Part shown: piece after piece, positions 28,043 through 44,288 of the stretch | How the letters are laid out: each line of letters starts with the position of its first letter | Numbering within the stretch: position 1 is the first letter of the stretch | Assembly (NCBI RefSeq): GCF_000247815.1 | Contig: NC_021674.1 | Coordinates: 5,907,738 to 5,971,737, forward strand | From: Ficedula albicollis | Lineage: Eukaryota > Chordata > Aves > Passeriformes > Muscicapidae | Direction of reading: 5' to 3' | Length of the DNA stretch: 64,000 bases | Program-made: the position numbers and the translations under genes | The notes under the pieces: generated by a model | What the model was told of the DNA's origin: nothing | The model's database searches: none | Seen by the model: the letters and a program-made list of their open reading frames with translations, nothing else

Positions 28043-28192
28043 TTAGGTGAACTTTCCCACCGTGTATGATAATGCTGATTGTTTCTCTGCCTTCGGGCCT
28101 TCAGAATCAACAAGTGTAAGAAGACAGGTCGTGCTCATATCAGTCAGTGGCACAATTTCTTTTTCAGTGGGATCCATTGTATCACCAGCACC
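28043..28192. other. Possible exon of an unknown gene (strand ambiguous)
   Basis: On the minus strand a T-rich stretch and CCTTCAG acceptor precede an open frame from 28191, reading GDTMDPTEKEIVPLTDM and further to a stop at 28043, with a possible GTGGGA donor after 28061. On the plus strand the same segment has acceptor TTTTTAG (28046), the frame VNFPTVYDNADCFSAFG and donor AGT|GTAAGA (28115). Both look exon-like and I recognise neither protein. At most one is real, and both may be chance. Confidence 0.18.
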
Positions 28193-29028
28193 TGAAGGAA
28201 AAAAAATATAAAATTCAGTAGGAATTTTCTTACTGGAATTGTAACATTTAGACACTTCTATTTTTAAGTTGAAGACAAGTTTTATTTCTGTCTTTCACCT
28301 TGTCTTTCATTTTGGTGCTGGTGTAAACATCAGGTTCAATTTTTTCCCCCTTTTATATATGTACCTACTTGCTTTAGATATTTTCCAAAATTATGGCTCT
28401 TATAGCTGCTTTTACCTTAAACTGCAAAATGCATGCAGATGGCATCTACAGGAAGAGAGCTAAGTTTTCTCTTTCTCCCCTTTTGGTCCAATAAACATTG
28501 ATTTATAAAATGTGGAACAGATCCCACAGGACACTAGAATATTCAGTAGCTTGGTAAATATTCAATGATCTAGAATATGCGTTCAAATATTTGCTCCACA
28601 TAATGGATGTAAAAAGAAGAAAGGAAAATTTTACCTGGTGGGTTCTGTCTCATTTTTATTATCAAGATGAGAAAATTGTGCTTGGGCTACCAAGGCACAT
28701 CACCAAAGCAAAGTGAAGAAATCAGGTAAAGATAACAACAACCCTTCAGGAGTGATCTAATATGAGTGTTCAAATATGCTTTGTAAAGAGGACTCAGTCT
28801 GATTTATTAAAAGGTAAACTGGGTTCTTCCCTGCATCACTGAGTGGGATAAGATTAATGATTTTACTGTAAGGAACTGTACCAAGATTAATGGTTAGAGG
28901 TGCTAATGTTTGCATTTAGCAGAAACTATGAGAAAAGAAGTGAAATGTTGCAACAGAAATGTTGCTAAGTTGTACCTAACCTTTCTTTGGTTCCCATGAA
29001 GCACAAGAGTGTACCACAAGAGAAAAGC

Positions 29029-29350
29029 CAGTCCTTGACCAGGGGCTGCACACAAGACATTCTCTGTATGGCTTAGCTGGAATTCCATTTTCCATATGAA
29101 CAGACATAGATGCTGTTTGACTGCAGTCAGACGCCTCTGTACCCCTGTGAACTGCTCTCAGTCCTTGACCAGGAGCTGCACACAAGATATTCTCTGTATG
29201 GCTTAGCTGGAATTCCATTTCCAGTCCTTGACCAGGGGCTGCACACAAGACATTCTCTGTATGGCTTAGCTGGAATTCCATTTTCCATATGAACAGACAT
29301 AGATGCTGTTTGACTGCAGTCAGACGCCTCTGTACCCCTGTGAACTGCTC
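29029..29350. repeat. Mosaic repeat with A-B-A'-A-B order
   Basis: Unit A (about 63 bp, starting CAGTCCTTGACCAGG) occurs at 29029, 29159 and 29222. Unit B (about 67 bp, starting CCATATGAACAGACATAG) follows the first and third A. The middle A differs by GAGCTG/GGGCTG and GATATT/GACATT. Confidence 0.9.
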
Positions 29351-29704
29351 CGTCCTGGTGAAGCTGTGTCAGATAACAAGCACAGCGAGGCTGTGACGTG
29401 TCTCTTGTCACAGCAGCCCCTCATCATTCCTGTTCTAAGTCAAGCACCTGCTGTGCTCCAGGGGTAAATCCATTCACCTCCACGGGGGCACAAGTGAAGC
29501 CAAGAACATCTGTAGAGCTGCAGAAAAGCCCTTGTATTTATTCATTTAGTCCATGGAAGTTGGTGTGAAGGAGAAGATTACTCTCGGTACAGAGCAGGCT
29601 GAGCGGCACAGGGGCCAAGGGGCCTTCCCTGCCTTTGGACCCAGCGGCGATTTTCACAATAGGTGGGAATAGGGGCTGGGGGCGTGGTGTAGGGACCCCA
29701 GGAG

Positions 29705-30110
29705 TCACGGAATCTCGGAATCAATTAGGTTGGAAAAGACCTTTGATATCATCCAGTCCAACCTTTGAGTGAACACCAGACTGTCAATTACAATACTGCA
29801 CCGAGTGACACGTCCAGTCTTTTCCTAAACACCCGCAGGGGTGGTAACACCACCACGCCTCTGGGAAGCCCATTCCAATGTCTAATGCGAAGAAATTCCT
29901 CCTAACGGCCCAAATAAAGGCTACGTCCTCTTGTCCTGACGCTGGTTAGGTGGCACCCCACGGCCGCAGCCCCCTCTCAGGGAGTTCTGGAGAGGGACAA
30001 GGCCCCGCTGAGCTTCCTTCTCTCCGGGCTGAACACGCCCAGCTCCCTCCCAGGACCTGTGCTGCAGACCCTACGCCAGCTCTCCCGCCCTTCTCCGGAC
30101 ACACCAGCGG
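29705..30110 (-). mobile_element. CR1 LINE 3' fragment, antisense, next to the MACROD2 island
   Basis: Reading left to right this is the reverse complement of an avian CR1 3' end. It shows the hallmark blocks taggttggaaaagacctttg, cccattccaatgtctaat, gaagaaattcctcctaa, cctcttgtcctgacgctgg, a gctgaacacgcccagctccc block and a cccttctccggacac block. About 400 bp is retained, truncated at its 5' side as is usual for CR1. It carries small deletions and many substitutions, so it is old. It ends within 280 bp of the promoter poly-G run. Confidence 0.85.
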
Positions 30111-30383
30111 AGCCCCGCTCCCGGAAAGCTCAGCCCGGCACGGGCAGCTCCAGCAGCTGCCTTTCACCCGGCCGGGGCAGTTTCCCGTGGCCCGGACGCT
30201 CCAGGCCCTCACGGCTGCCATCGCCCCACGGGAGGCGCAGGCGGGCGGGCGAACCGGGCCAGGCTCGGGCCCGGGCCCCGGCGCTGTCGCTGGGCAACAG
30301 CCCCGCCGCCCGGGGCACAGCCCGGTACCGCCGCAACCCGGAAGCAGAGGGGCGGAGGAGGCGGGCGGGGGGCGGCGGCGGGG

Positions 30384-33634
<3,251 letters not shown>

Positions 33635-33665
33635 ATGTACCCCGGCAACAAGCGGAAAAAGCTGT

Positions 33666-33667
<2 letters not shown>
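33635..33667 (+). CDS. MACROD2: MACROD2 coding exon 1 (start codon and first 11 residues; 3' end lost)
   Basis: This is the start of MACROD2, a macrodomain enzyme that removes mono-ADP-ribose from acidic residues on proteins and acts in nucleus and cytoplasm in DNA-damage signalling. The ATG at 33635 lies in a good Kozak context (CACCATG, A at -3) inside a GC-rich island and reads MYPGNKRKKLW. This matches the lysine-rich N terminus of vertebrate MACROD2 (human begins MYPSNKKKKVW, recalled from family knowledge). Five further residues are expected before the splice, but the sequence becomes a pure G run right after the TGG codon. The last codons and the donor site are therefore missing. Exon 2 opens with the last two bases of a Glu codon, so exon 1 should end one base into that codon. 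The lost residues are inferred from family length, not seen. No macrodomain residue is in this exon. Confidence 0.88.

Positions 33668-33760
<93 letters not shown>
33666..33760. other. 95-bp poly-G run over the end of MACROD2 exon 1
   Basis: A pure G tract begins within the Trp codon TGG of MACROD2 exon 1 and ends at a T in intron-like GC-rich sequence. It replaces the last few codons of the exon and the splice donor. Probable artefact of the same kind as the larger runs. Confidence 0.9.
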
Positions 33761-33761
<1 letters not shown>

Positions 33762-34133
33762 CCCGGTGGCCGGGCCCGCTTCTCCCGCCTTCAACCCCGC
33801 GCTGAGGCGGGAGGGAAGGAGCCGGGGCAGGGGGGGATGCTCCCGGTGCCCTCAGAGCCGCCGCCTCGCCGCGGGGCGTCCGGCAGCGCTTCCCGCTGAG
33901 GGGACGCGGTGGGCGAGGGGCAGCTCCGGGCGGCGAGCGCTGCTCCTGGGCTCTCCTGGCCGGAACAGCCTCCATGGCAGCCCGGGCGGGCGGCAGTCGG
34001 GGATGTTCCCCCCAGAGCTCGGCGTGCCCGCGAGGAGCGGAGGGCGGGCGGTAAACAACCCCTCCGCCGAGGGCTGCCCGCCCCCGAGTCACCTTGTGGG
34101 AGCGTCTCGGGCCGAAAAGTTGGGCACATGCTC

Positions 34134-34235
34134 TGCCTCTCCTTTCAGCGCGGTTGTTTCCTGGGGGGAAGCGTGGTGTGAACGCGCTGCCTCTCCTTTC
34201 AGCGCGGTTGTTTCCTGGGGGGAAGCGTGGTGTGT
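34134..34235. repeat. 54-bp tandem duplication at the island edge
   Basis: TGCCTCTCCTTTCAGCGCGG through GGAAGCGTGGTGTG is present twice. Each copy contains a CTCCTTTCAG acceptor-like motif. Confidence 0.9.
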
Positions 34236-35495
34236 TGGGATCCTCGGTGTAATCAGTTCAGGTTCTGGCGTCGTTCAGCCGGGGTGAGATGTTTGGGGTA
34301 CGGGAGTCTCAGAGCACCCCTACCTCCCATCTTTTGAACTACTTACATATTTTTATATTTATTTAAAGGACCCCCCCACCTGTGTGTTCTCAGTTTATAA
34401 AAGCCAAACTCTAGAGCATGACAACTGTGGGCCAAACATTTGGTGCAGACACTGTTTGTTTGGTTTTTTTTTGGTACTTTATATTGATCCCGGGGAGACC
34501 AGTGTAAAAATTAAGGAAAAAATTCACAGAGTGGAAACGCATTTATATCTGTGAGGAGCAAAGCTTAATGTAGTAATAGATGAGGAGAGGAAGAAAAACA
34601 GATCAGAGGGTCATATTTTAAGTTCTCTTTTTTTCTTCCATCACCTGTGTGACTCTAAGTATGTTCCAGGCTAAGGAGGCACAAGACCAGCTCAGTGAAG
34701 AGGATTCAAGTGCACATTTCTGAGGAAAAATTGTTAAAACACAAATTAACTTATTTTTCTGTAGGTTAGTTGCTCCTGTCAAACTCCTCTCAAATGAAGT
34801 GAGTCTTTCTTTCAAACTGTCTTACAATGCATGTTTCTGTACTTAAGGTGAGGCAACAAATTTCCACCTGGCAGAAGTTTCTGTTTTCAATGAAGAAGGT
34901 ACAGTTAAATTGTCTCAAGCATTGTTTATGTGTGATCAATTATATCTGACTTTCCTCTTAATGCTGTGTGTTTTACCTTCAAAAAATGCAAGGGGGCAGA
35001 TGGGGAAAAGTTACTGGTAGGCTCTAGTAAATGTTTTCATTACTCCCACTTGTCTTTCAGCTGTGTTACTGTCTGTGTGAATTCATAGCCTGGCAGGTGA
35101 ACTCGGACCATTGGTGTGGAGGGTCTGGGAAGAACTGGAGCTGCTGACACACTTTTGTGCCTCAGTCTGCTGTGAGGAGGGGGGTCTCCATCAGCATGGT
35201 GATGTTACTGAATGCAAGTCAGTGCTGCTGAGGTTTTTCCATTCAGGAAGCATTTCTGGCCACAACTCCCTGTCTTTTTTTTTTTGCCCAGAATGAAGAG
35301 CATTTGCCAGTCTTGTGGTCCAGTAACTTTTCCAGCACCATGCTGATGGTGTTGGCCCCAAGTACTTTGAGTGAGGAGGGCAGAAAAAGCTTTTCCCTTC
35401 ATTGCTGACATTGCCTTCAGTTCTTAACCCTGTGGGACTGTTCTTATCAAGTACTTGGTTAACTAGAGAGGAAAACTACAGAAGCCCAGCTTCCT

Positions 35496-35607
35496 ATGTT
35501 GTTACCCTGTCAGTACTTTGGATTGTTGCTACCCTGTCAGTACTTTGGAAATCAGATCTTGATGTTGTTACCCTGTCAGTACTTTGGAAATCAGATCTTG
35601 TCAGGGT
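35496..35607. repeat. Triplicated short repeat
   Basis: TACCCTGTCAGTACTTTGG occurs at 35503, 35530 and 35569. The last two copies are followed by the same AAATCAGATCTTG. Confidence 0.9.
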
Positions 35608-36559
35608 CTGCCTTCACCTTTCACAAGTACCCCATAACTCCTGCAAAGCTGGCTGTGCTCACTGGCTGTTCTTCCCATGAAGCTGAGTGCAGTTGTTCTC
35701 AGCCTTTGACATTCTGAAGCACTTCTTAAAAGGAGAAAAAAAAAATCCTCTGATTGCTAAATATTGAGTTCAAACCCATTGACAATACGCTTGCTTTTCT
35801 TAATTACCTTCTTGGTAATTAAGGGCTGGTGCACGTCCTCCCAGGGGAGATCTTCTTTGAGGACAGCTGAAAGGAGCAGGAGTGGAGGTGATTTTAGAGC
35901 CTTAGACACAGGACTGGGCTGCTTGCAAACTCCCCAAGTTTCTGCCACAGCAGAAAACTGTACTGGCAGTGAAGGCTGTTGGGAGCATCCTCTGGGAGGT
36001 TTGTGTATAATTAAGACTCAGTTTAAGTTCTTGCTGCTGACTGACATGTGCAAACTTTTGTAAAACTTTTCCTGTAGAGAAGAACTTGTGTTTTGAAGGC
36101 ACAGGACTGGCTCCGTTGCCTCTTCAGCAAAAGGCACCTAGACTTGCTCTGCTTGTCAGTCCCTCAAAACTGACACACTCTCTCAGGCCTGCCTACCTGT
36201 AGGACTTCCAGTGTCAGACACTTGGAGTTTCCTGTGCCTGGAGCTCAGGTAACAGGTGGATATGCAGCTGTGACCCTCGTTGGTCAGTTCTCCTTGGCAG
36301 GTGTAAATATCCCGCTGAGATACCAGGCTGAATAAGGAGAGAGAAACGTTTTTATCAGCTGAAGAAACAGGTAATAGTGTCAAAAAATACCAAAATAAAC
36401 TTATTTTGTTAAGGGAGGCTGTGCTCAAAACTTGCCATATTAGACTGTGCTGACTGCAGCCTACTTAATTAGGAAACTTCATTTTGAAAAAACACAAATG
36501 AAAGAACACCAAACCAGACCCCAGTGATTTTCTTTCTTGGTTTTTTTTTTTTTTTAAGG

Positions 36560-37266
<707 letters not shown>

Positions 37267-38297
37267 TTTTTTTTTTTTTTAAGGTTTGATCTGGGAAGCA
37301 GTTTCTGTGTTCATCTTTTGCTGCTTCTTCAACTTGAGATAAAAATATTCTCTTTATGCCTTCCTGGTCTTTATGTGAAGTGCAAATAACATAGGTCTAG
37401 CCTTTCCCTACACCCCTAAAAATTCTTCAGTCGTTGAAGAGCATTTATCACTGATTAACGTGTCAAGGAAAACTGTTAGTGTGGTTCAAGTAGCACAGTG
37501 CTACTGGTAAAAACAGGCCCAGAAAGTTGAGTAGAGTTTGGGTGTCATGGTGTTCTCTACTGTTCATTTTCTTTTCCCCTCTTTTTCTGGGAGGGGGAAA
37601 AAGCTCTTTGTCTTGTGCTGAGCTAATACTAAGCGTTGATGAGGTAGGGAGGGAAAAGAGGATGTGACTGCAAAAATGACCTGAAGTGCTGGGGGTGCTT
37701 GCAGTTTTGGGTCATTGGGTTGGCTTTTTTTATTTTTTACTGTAATAGTCCATTTATAGCAGGGTCTGAAGAAGACTGAGGTTGGCAGTAGCTGTCATAT
37801 TTGTGCGATGTTTGAGACTTTACTTTTCACTAAACATCTGAAAAAAGAGGTGGAGAAAACAAAAACAACTGTCTATGTGTGTTTTATTTAGTGTGGTAAC
37901 CAGGTGTGCCCTATTGATGTTCAAGTGAAAATCTCTAAAGCTAAACCTGCCTTTTTTACCACCCTAGACACCTAGCAACTGACAGAACGTTTGCTGTAGC
38001 TCTGATCTCTTTTGTTATGTACTAGCATTTTGTTAATTTCCCACCCTGCTCCCTGCCTTTATTTGAACTTTTGTTTTTTTAGTTCTGCTTTAAAAATGCA
38101 GAACATTCAGAACAGACTTTCATACCTGAAAACTCCCTATCAAACAACAATTCCCTACTAAAGTTGGCAATTTTCCCAACTAAATTCTTTGCTGTTCTCT
38201 GATGCAGGAATTAAAGTGGCATTGGTCACTGCGTGGCTCATATGCAACAATGTTGAAAGCTTGTAAAACTTCTCTTATTTCTCTTTCCCCTAAACAG

Positions 38298-38414
38298 AGC
38301 GTTTGCTGAAGATGACCTTGGAAGAAAGACGCAAAGAGTACTTGGGGGAATATGTTGCATTGAAAACTATTCCAACATGGATGGAAGACTTGAAAAGTAA
38401 GAGTGAGAGTGATG
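38298..38414 (+). CDS. MACROD2: MACROD2 coding exon 2
   Basis: This 117-bp exon encodes about 39 residues upstream of the macrodomain. It follows the acceptor cccctaaacag and is closed by the donor ATG|gtaagt at 38415. Reading begins two bases into a codon (E)RLLK, continues with MTLEERRKEYLGEY, and ends with one base of a split Gly codon. The stretch RLLKMTLEERRKEYL is highly characteristic of MACROD2 and separates it from MACROD1. The alignment to the human N terminus recalled from memory is gap-free, with conservative changes in the following linker (about residues 32-54). The exon is a basic and acidic helical segment before the ADP-ribose-binding fold. No frameshift or stop is seen. Phase matches the expected exon 1 end and the exon 3 start. 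Confidence 0.95.
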
Positions 38415-41300
38415 GTAAGTGAAGTGGGGGAGTCTTAAAATACAGACCACTCTGTTTTCTCAGTCTGAAGTTACTTCTAGGAAGGCCAGGACCTAGAACC
38501 CATGTTGTTATGAATAGTGATAGCCTAAAATTGGGAGGGGAGTGAAAAAACCCCAAGAAAATTTGTTCAAGCTTCGGTAGTGTTCCAGAACTCTGCTGGT
38601 ATCCCCAGGTGGAGTCACTAACCCCTAAATGCGTGAAATAGATCTTCTCTGCATGAATCTTACTTTCCAGATACTCCAGCAGTCAACCATGCTGAAACTT
38701 ACTGAGCATAATGATTTGCCCATAATCTGGGCAAAACAGTGCTGCAGGTGACCCAAAAGCAGCGGGGAAGTGTGCAAGTTGTGTTGTTTTCTAAGTATCC
38801 AGAAACTGAAGAAGATGGGGCCTCCCTTACTTTTCTTTCTAGAGCTGAGGAACGTCAGTCTGGCCTGGATTAACTCCCACTTCCTGAGCCTGTGCAGCCT
38901 TATCATGGTTTTGATCACCAGTGGAGTTGTTTAAATACTTAGAGTGAGAACTGACCAAAAATGTGAATCCTATTTGCTTACAGACTTCTCTACTCTGCAA
39001 GTAATTCTGTAACAGTGCCTTGTTCTTTGTCTAGTTCTCTTTCATTCACACAAGGGTATGGAGGACTAGGGATGGCTTCTGAGCTGGTTTCCTCCTCCTC
39101 TTTTTTTTCTGTGTCTTGCTATCCTACTTTGCTGAAGCTTGTGGGTTTTTTTGAAGGAATATGAGAATCTAAAGTGCTTCCTGCCTCTGCAGATAAAGGA
39201 CTAATTTCCTGACTCTTTTGTTATCATTAAAGGCAAATACTGGCCTGGGTGAAGAGGTGTGTAGAGTAACCTTATGGCTGCAGGTGAACATGGACTTTAT
39301 GGTGATAGTCCAGGTGAAATGAGGTCTGGAGCTAATCAGCTGTTTTTAAACTGGAAGACTGTAACACTTATTTTAGCACAATCTGAAGGAGCTCACAGAT
39401 TTTCAGATGTCCTTGTCAAAAGCAGCTATTGCTGTTGTCGGCTCCTAAAAGCATCTGGAATAAGTTTCGAAGTGAAAATATGTCAAGAGATTGCTGAGCT
39501 CTTCAGCCCTGCTGAGTAGCTGTATTACATCAGTACCAGTAGATCTCTCTCTCCCATTTGAGTAGGTCATTTATATCTTGCAACATCAGAAAGCCTGTCC
39601 ATCTAGAAAACAAAGGCTGCATAAAAATAAAAAAGATTACCTGACTTCTTGCAAGTTGATTTTGGAGACCTGTGGTATGTGGGAATGTATAGCATGTCGT
39701 GTGGTTTATCTGGGATACTCTTTATCCCTCCTTGCCCAAACTATGTTTTTATTCCAGCTACTTTCAGGTTCTCTAAAAAGCACTGAAATTCACAGATGTT
39801 GCATTACTTGGGCTGCTGAAAGTGACAAGGTGTGGATTTACGTTGTGATTGCTGTTACACTTCACAGAAGCAAAATGTCAGTGTCTAATATGTGGGTATT
39901 GAATCATGGCAGTGGTGAATTTATTTCCTTGTAGCTGCTCTGGCATTCTTTCTGTTAGTACCTAGTACACTGCAAAAAATGCTGGAAGGCAAAAGTTGTG
40001 CTGGAGCACTTCTCTGCTACTCGAAGGTTTTGTTACGCTGTACATTCAGGAGAAAATATCCGCAGTCACTCTTTTTCTTTGATGTATTTGTTCTAAGCCA
40101 TGTGTAGTAGTGAACTTCTGGAAGGTTGGGCTGCTGAAATGCTTCCACATTCCAACTGATCAGGACAATTAAAAGAAATGTGTGTATTAATGTGACTGTT
40201 ACTGCATCTGTTTAAAACTGTTTCTCTTAAGTGTGGACCCTGTTCTGAAGGTATCAAGTGTGTCTAAAAGCTGTCTTTTTGAGCTGAATTGCAGAAAAAC
40301 TAGATTTTAAATCTTGCTGCTGATGAGAACTTGTGCTCTGTTTGATGGGACATACAGAGGGCAACAGGTACAGCCTGAATGAGATTCTGGAGAGAACAAG
40401 TGAAGCCCCAGGTGTGTTTGAATCGGTGCTAATCCAACTGTGCCATGCTCAAGTTCTGGTATTTTCTTCAAGTGGTGGCTGCTTGCGCTGACAAACAGAA
40501 GAGGTCTGAAGGGAGGTGGTGGTGAAAATAAAATCTTCTGTGTATTTGTCAAGCCAAAACAACAACTGATGGGGAATTCGGAAAAAATTAATTACAATTC
40601 ACTTGCAATACCATATACAGTAAAAAAATGACAGATTGATTAGTAAAGCATAGAGTGGCTGTTCAGGAAGAGTGATGAGGAGAAATCAAGAAAGCAACCA
40701 AGAACAAATCAAGTGAAGCAGGCACAATCAATCAGCTGCTGTAGTTGGAAGCTGCAGGAGAAGGGCAGAGCATTTGAGCTGGCAGCCATCCCCACAGACA
40801 CTCAGTACTCAGCTGGAGATTACAGGTGTTCAGTACTGCACAAATTTTTGTACTGGCTATTAGAAAAAATTGCATGTACAACATAAAACCTTCACAGTGC
40901 CCATTTTTGAAAGTTTTGAGTGACTCACTGGAGGGTGTTGGGAGGTTCCAGTTAGACATACATTTTTGTTACATGGAAGTCTAATGGAAGATTGTTGACA
41001 AGTCTGTATGCAGAATTATGCAAACTGAAATGAAATTAATATTGGGAAGGGACCAATCTCACTGCTGGGGTATTTCATGGGCACTCATTATTGGCAGATT
41101 GGAAGAACATACCTTAGCTTGTGGAAGAATGTTTTTTTCCTAGCCTTCCTTTTCTCTTGGTTAGAAGTTGTGTTCAGAACTAAATTCTGAAGAAAACCAG
41201 CAAAGCTTGGCAGAAGTTTGGTGTTTTGGTAAGGATGGAAGAATGTAATAGAGCAACATAACACAGTACATCTATATAAAGGCTCCTGAGGAGTAAAGTT

Positions 41301-41680
41301 TCCGAATTCTGAATGATAGCTGAAAGGGTTTTGTCTCTTTGTAGCAGCAAAACTATTAAAAACATTTAAAAGATCAAAGAGGTAGTGTCTTTTACAGTTC
41401 TCTCCTGTGACTAAAAAAAATACCTACATTTTTTGCAGGTCTCCTCACATGGACACAGCTAGACTGAATTCTGAATGATAGCTGACAAGGGTTTTGTCTC
41501 TTTGTAGCAGCAAAACTATCCGAATTCTGAATGATAGCTGAAAGGGTTTTGTCTCTTTGTAGCAGCAAAACTATTAAAAACATTTAAAAGATCAAAGAGG
41601 TAGTGTCTTTTACAGTTCTCTCCTGTGACTAAAAAAAATACCTACATTTTTTGCAGGTCTCCTCACATGGACACAGCTAG
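41301..41680. repeat. 218-bp-period duplication with an extra inner copy
   Basis: The 162-bp block 41301-41462 recurs at 41519-41680. Between them a 56-bp piece of its start is repeated once more, with GACAAGGG in place of GAAAGGG. Confidence 0.92.
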
Positions 41681-44288
41681 CCATAAGGAATTTGGTTGGT
41701 GTATGTTTTGGCATGGAATTTTGTCAATGTTTGTGTTAAGTCTTGGTTTTGGGAAGAGGGTGGCACAATGTGGAATGCAAAGACTAAGCTTGGTGCCTAG
41801 TTTTCTGAGCTAAGGGAAGCAATCTGATGTGGGCATGTTCGTTTCCAGAAGAGCTGTCAACAGCCCTGATTTTTGGTGTGCTGCTTGCCAGACTGCACAA
41901 GTGGATCTCGGAGGTCAGGTGTTGCAGCAGTGGATGGAAAAGGGATAGTTAGTGACCAGTGGCCCTCTTTAATGTCAGGAGGGAGTGGTAGGAAGACAAA
42001 ACTTTTGTTCTTGAAGTGGTCCTGTAAACATAAGCTTTCTCTGGTTTAACTATATTAAAGAAATGAGGAGTTGCCCACTTTGGAGACAAAGAATGAGCTT
42101 GCCATAGAGGGCTGGATAATGTGAATATTCTGTAATGCATCATTCTCCCCACTTGTTATCCTTCAGATACACCAAAAGCACGTACATCTCATCTGTTTTC
42201 TCATGTACTTTGAAATAGAGTGTCTTCCTGACATCATGTGAAGAATGAAGTTGTTTTGTGAAGCTCTGGAATTTATATCCCTTTGTTTCAATACTATTTA
42301 TTACATACCACTTTGTTAGGCACTCATCTTGTACAGCACCAGGAGCTAATGTTGCTCGGTGAATAAAATGCCACCATGCAGACTAACATTTGAAGTTAAA
42401 TACATATATTAGTTTTTTGTTGGGTACACACTAATTCCCAAAGATATCTTTACTCTGCAGTGGTGAATTTGAGAGATGACTTGTGAAAACTTTTCTGGAA
42501 AGCATTTTTAAAAATTAGAGTCTTGGGAATTTTGTTGTTGCTGAGTTTTGTGTGTCACTGGAAGAAAAACATTTGTTGTATTAATTGGGTAATTCAGAAG
42601 ATATAATAAGTGAATAAGTGGTGTTGTTTAATTCCAAGCAGCTGATAGTCCTCCTGACTCTCACAGCCCCTGGCATTCATTGGTATGACGGTGATGCTAA
42701 GAAAACAGCTAATTCAGGTGGTGATTTAAAGATCTTTGCTAGTGGTAAGAATTACTTTTCATAGGATGAAGTTAAAATGGAAGGAGGTCTGCAGTCCTTT
42801 TAAACAAATCTTGAAATGCGTTTAGATGTTTTGGCAGTCTCTGAGTCTTTTATCTGCTATTTTTAAAAGAAAATGATATGGCTCAAACTATTCAAATTAA
42901 TCTATTTTAATACTGAGGGCTTTATGTTTAATAATAAGGTTTGGATTTAATAAAAGCATCGTTGTACTATGAATGCGTAGCTTTCTAAATACTCACAGTG
43001 GGCTGACACAAGATTACAGAGATGAAGCATGTAGATGAGCCACTTCAAATTTTTCATGGTGGAAAGAAAATGTGTGGTAACACTGAGCTCTGACCAGCAT
43101 TTCAGCCAGACAAGTAGGAAATAGCATGTTTCTAAACCACTCAGTATTGTCAGTGATTTATACAGAAAAAGAAATTATGTTCAGCTAGAACATTGAGATT
43201 GTTAGACGAGTTTGACAATCACAAGTTCTGTCGGTAAGAGCTGTATGAAACCTGTGTGTTTCAAGATCACCCCCCCCACCAAAAATCCATCAGCTTTCAT
43301 TGTGATTTTTTTTCTTATAATGATGGTAACAACTGTCTTTATAACAAATTTGTAGCTGAGTGACAGGGATGAAAGTAAATTGAGGCAGCTGAGTGCAATT
43401 TTTGCTATCTTTCAAAAAAAGAGATGCTTTTGCTGCTGAAACTCTCTTGGTTTGATGAAGTTCAGAGTGCAGCAGTTTTTCTGCTGAGTACACACAGAAA
43501 ACAGCAATAACTTGTGTGCCACTGTTCAGGGTCTCCTCTGTTACCTGTGGCCCTGAATGTGAATTCCAGCTTCGCTTAAACTCGTGCTGTATTCGGCTTT
43601 GTCCTTTCTTTTCATGTGTTGGCAATACCACTGTTACTCACGCTGAACGTCACCAGGTCTCTTCAAGACTGGTGTGTTTAAGATTAGAAAGCTGTCTCCT
43701 AGATGCACATGGAGAGCATTGCTTATTAATTGCTGTGTATAATAGCTGGGGAGCCCCATGAAGAAACTAACAACTGTGGTTTCTGTGAAATGTGTGAGGA
43801 TCACGGTAATTAATTATTTTGAATACCTGTGAAATTAACATGCTTTTTGTGGACGTGGCTGAAAATCACGTTTGTTCATTTCTGCTCTCTGTCCATGTTA
43901 TATGCATATTAAGGAAGCAGCAAAGGAATTAGAAGGGTAAGAAGAGCAAACCATGTTTGCAGCTTCTTAGTCTGTGCTGAAGGTATCTGGGAGTCTGTGT
44001 GCCCATGGCATAATGTGGAATAACTTTAAGGCTGAGTTGGTATTTGGCTGTGATAGATATCCAAGGCTGCCAGGGCAGGAGGGTGTAACCAGATCTCTGT
44101 GTGCTCTTCTTTGCTCAGGCTCTTGGCTGTCCTTTCAGGATGTGTCCTGAACAGATACAAAGCTGCAGAATAGTGCAAATCTGACCATGATCTGGTACCC
44201 CACACACTCTTCTGGCTTTCCCAATACGTACCTTGGCTATTGATTTCCGAAGCTAGACTTGCACAGTACAGAGATGGGAGTAACTCTT

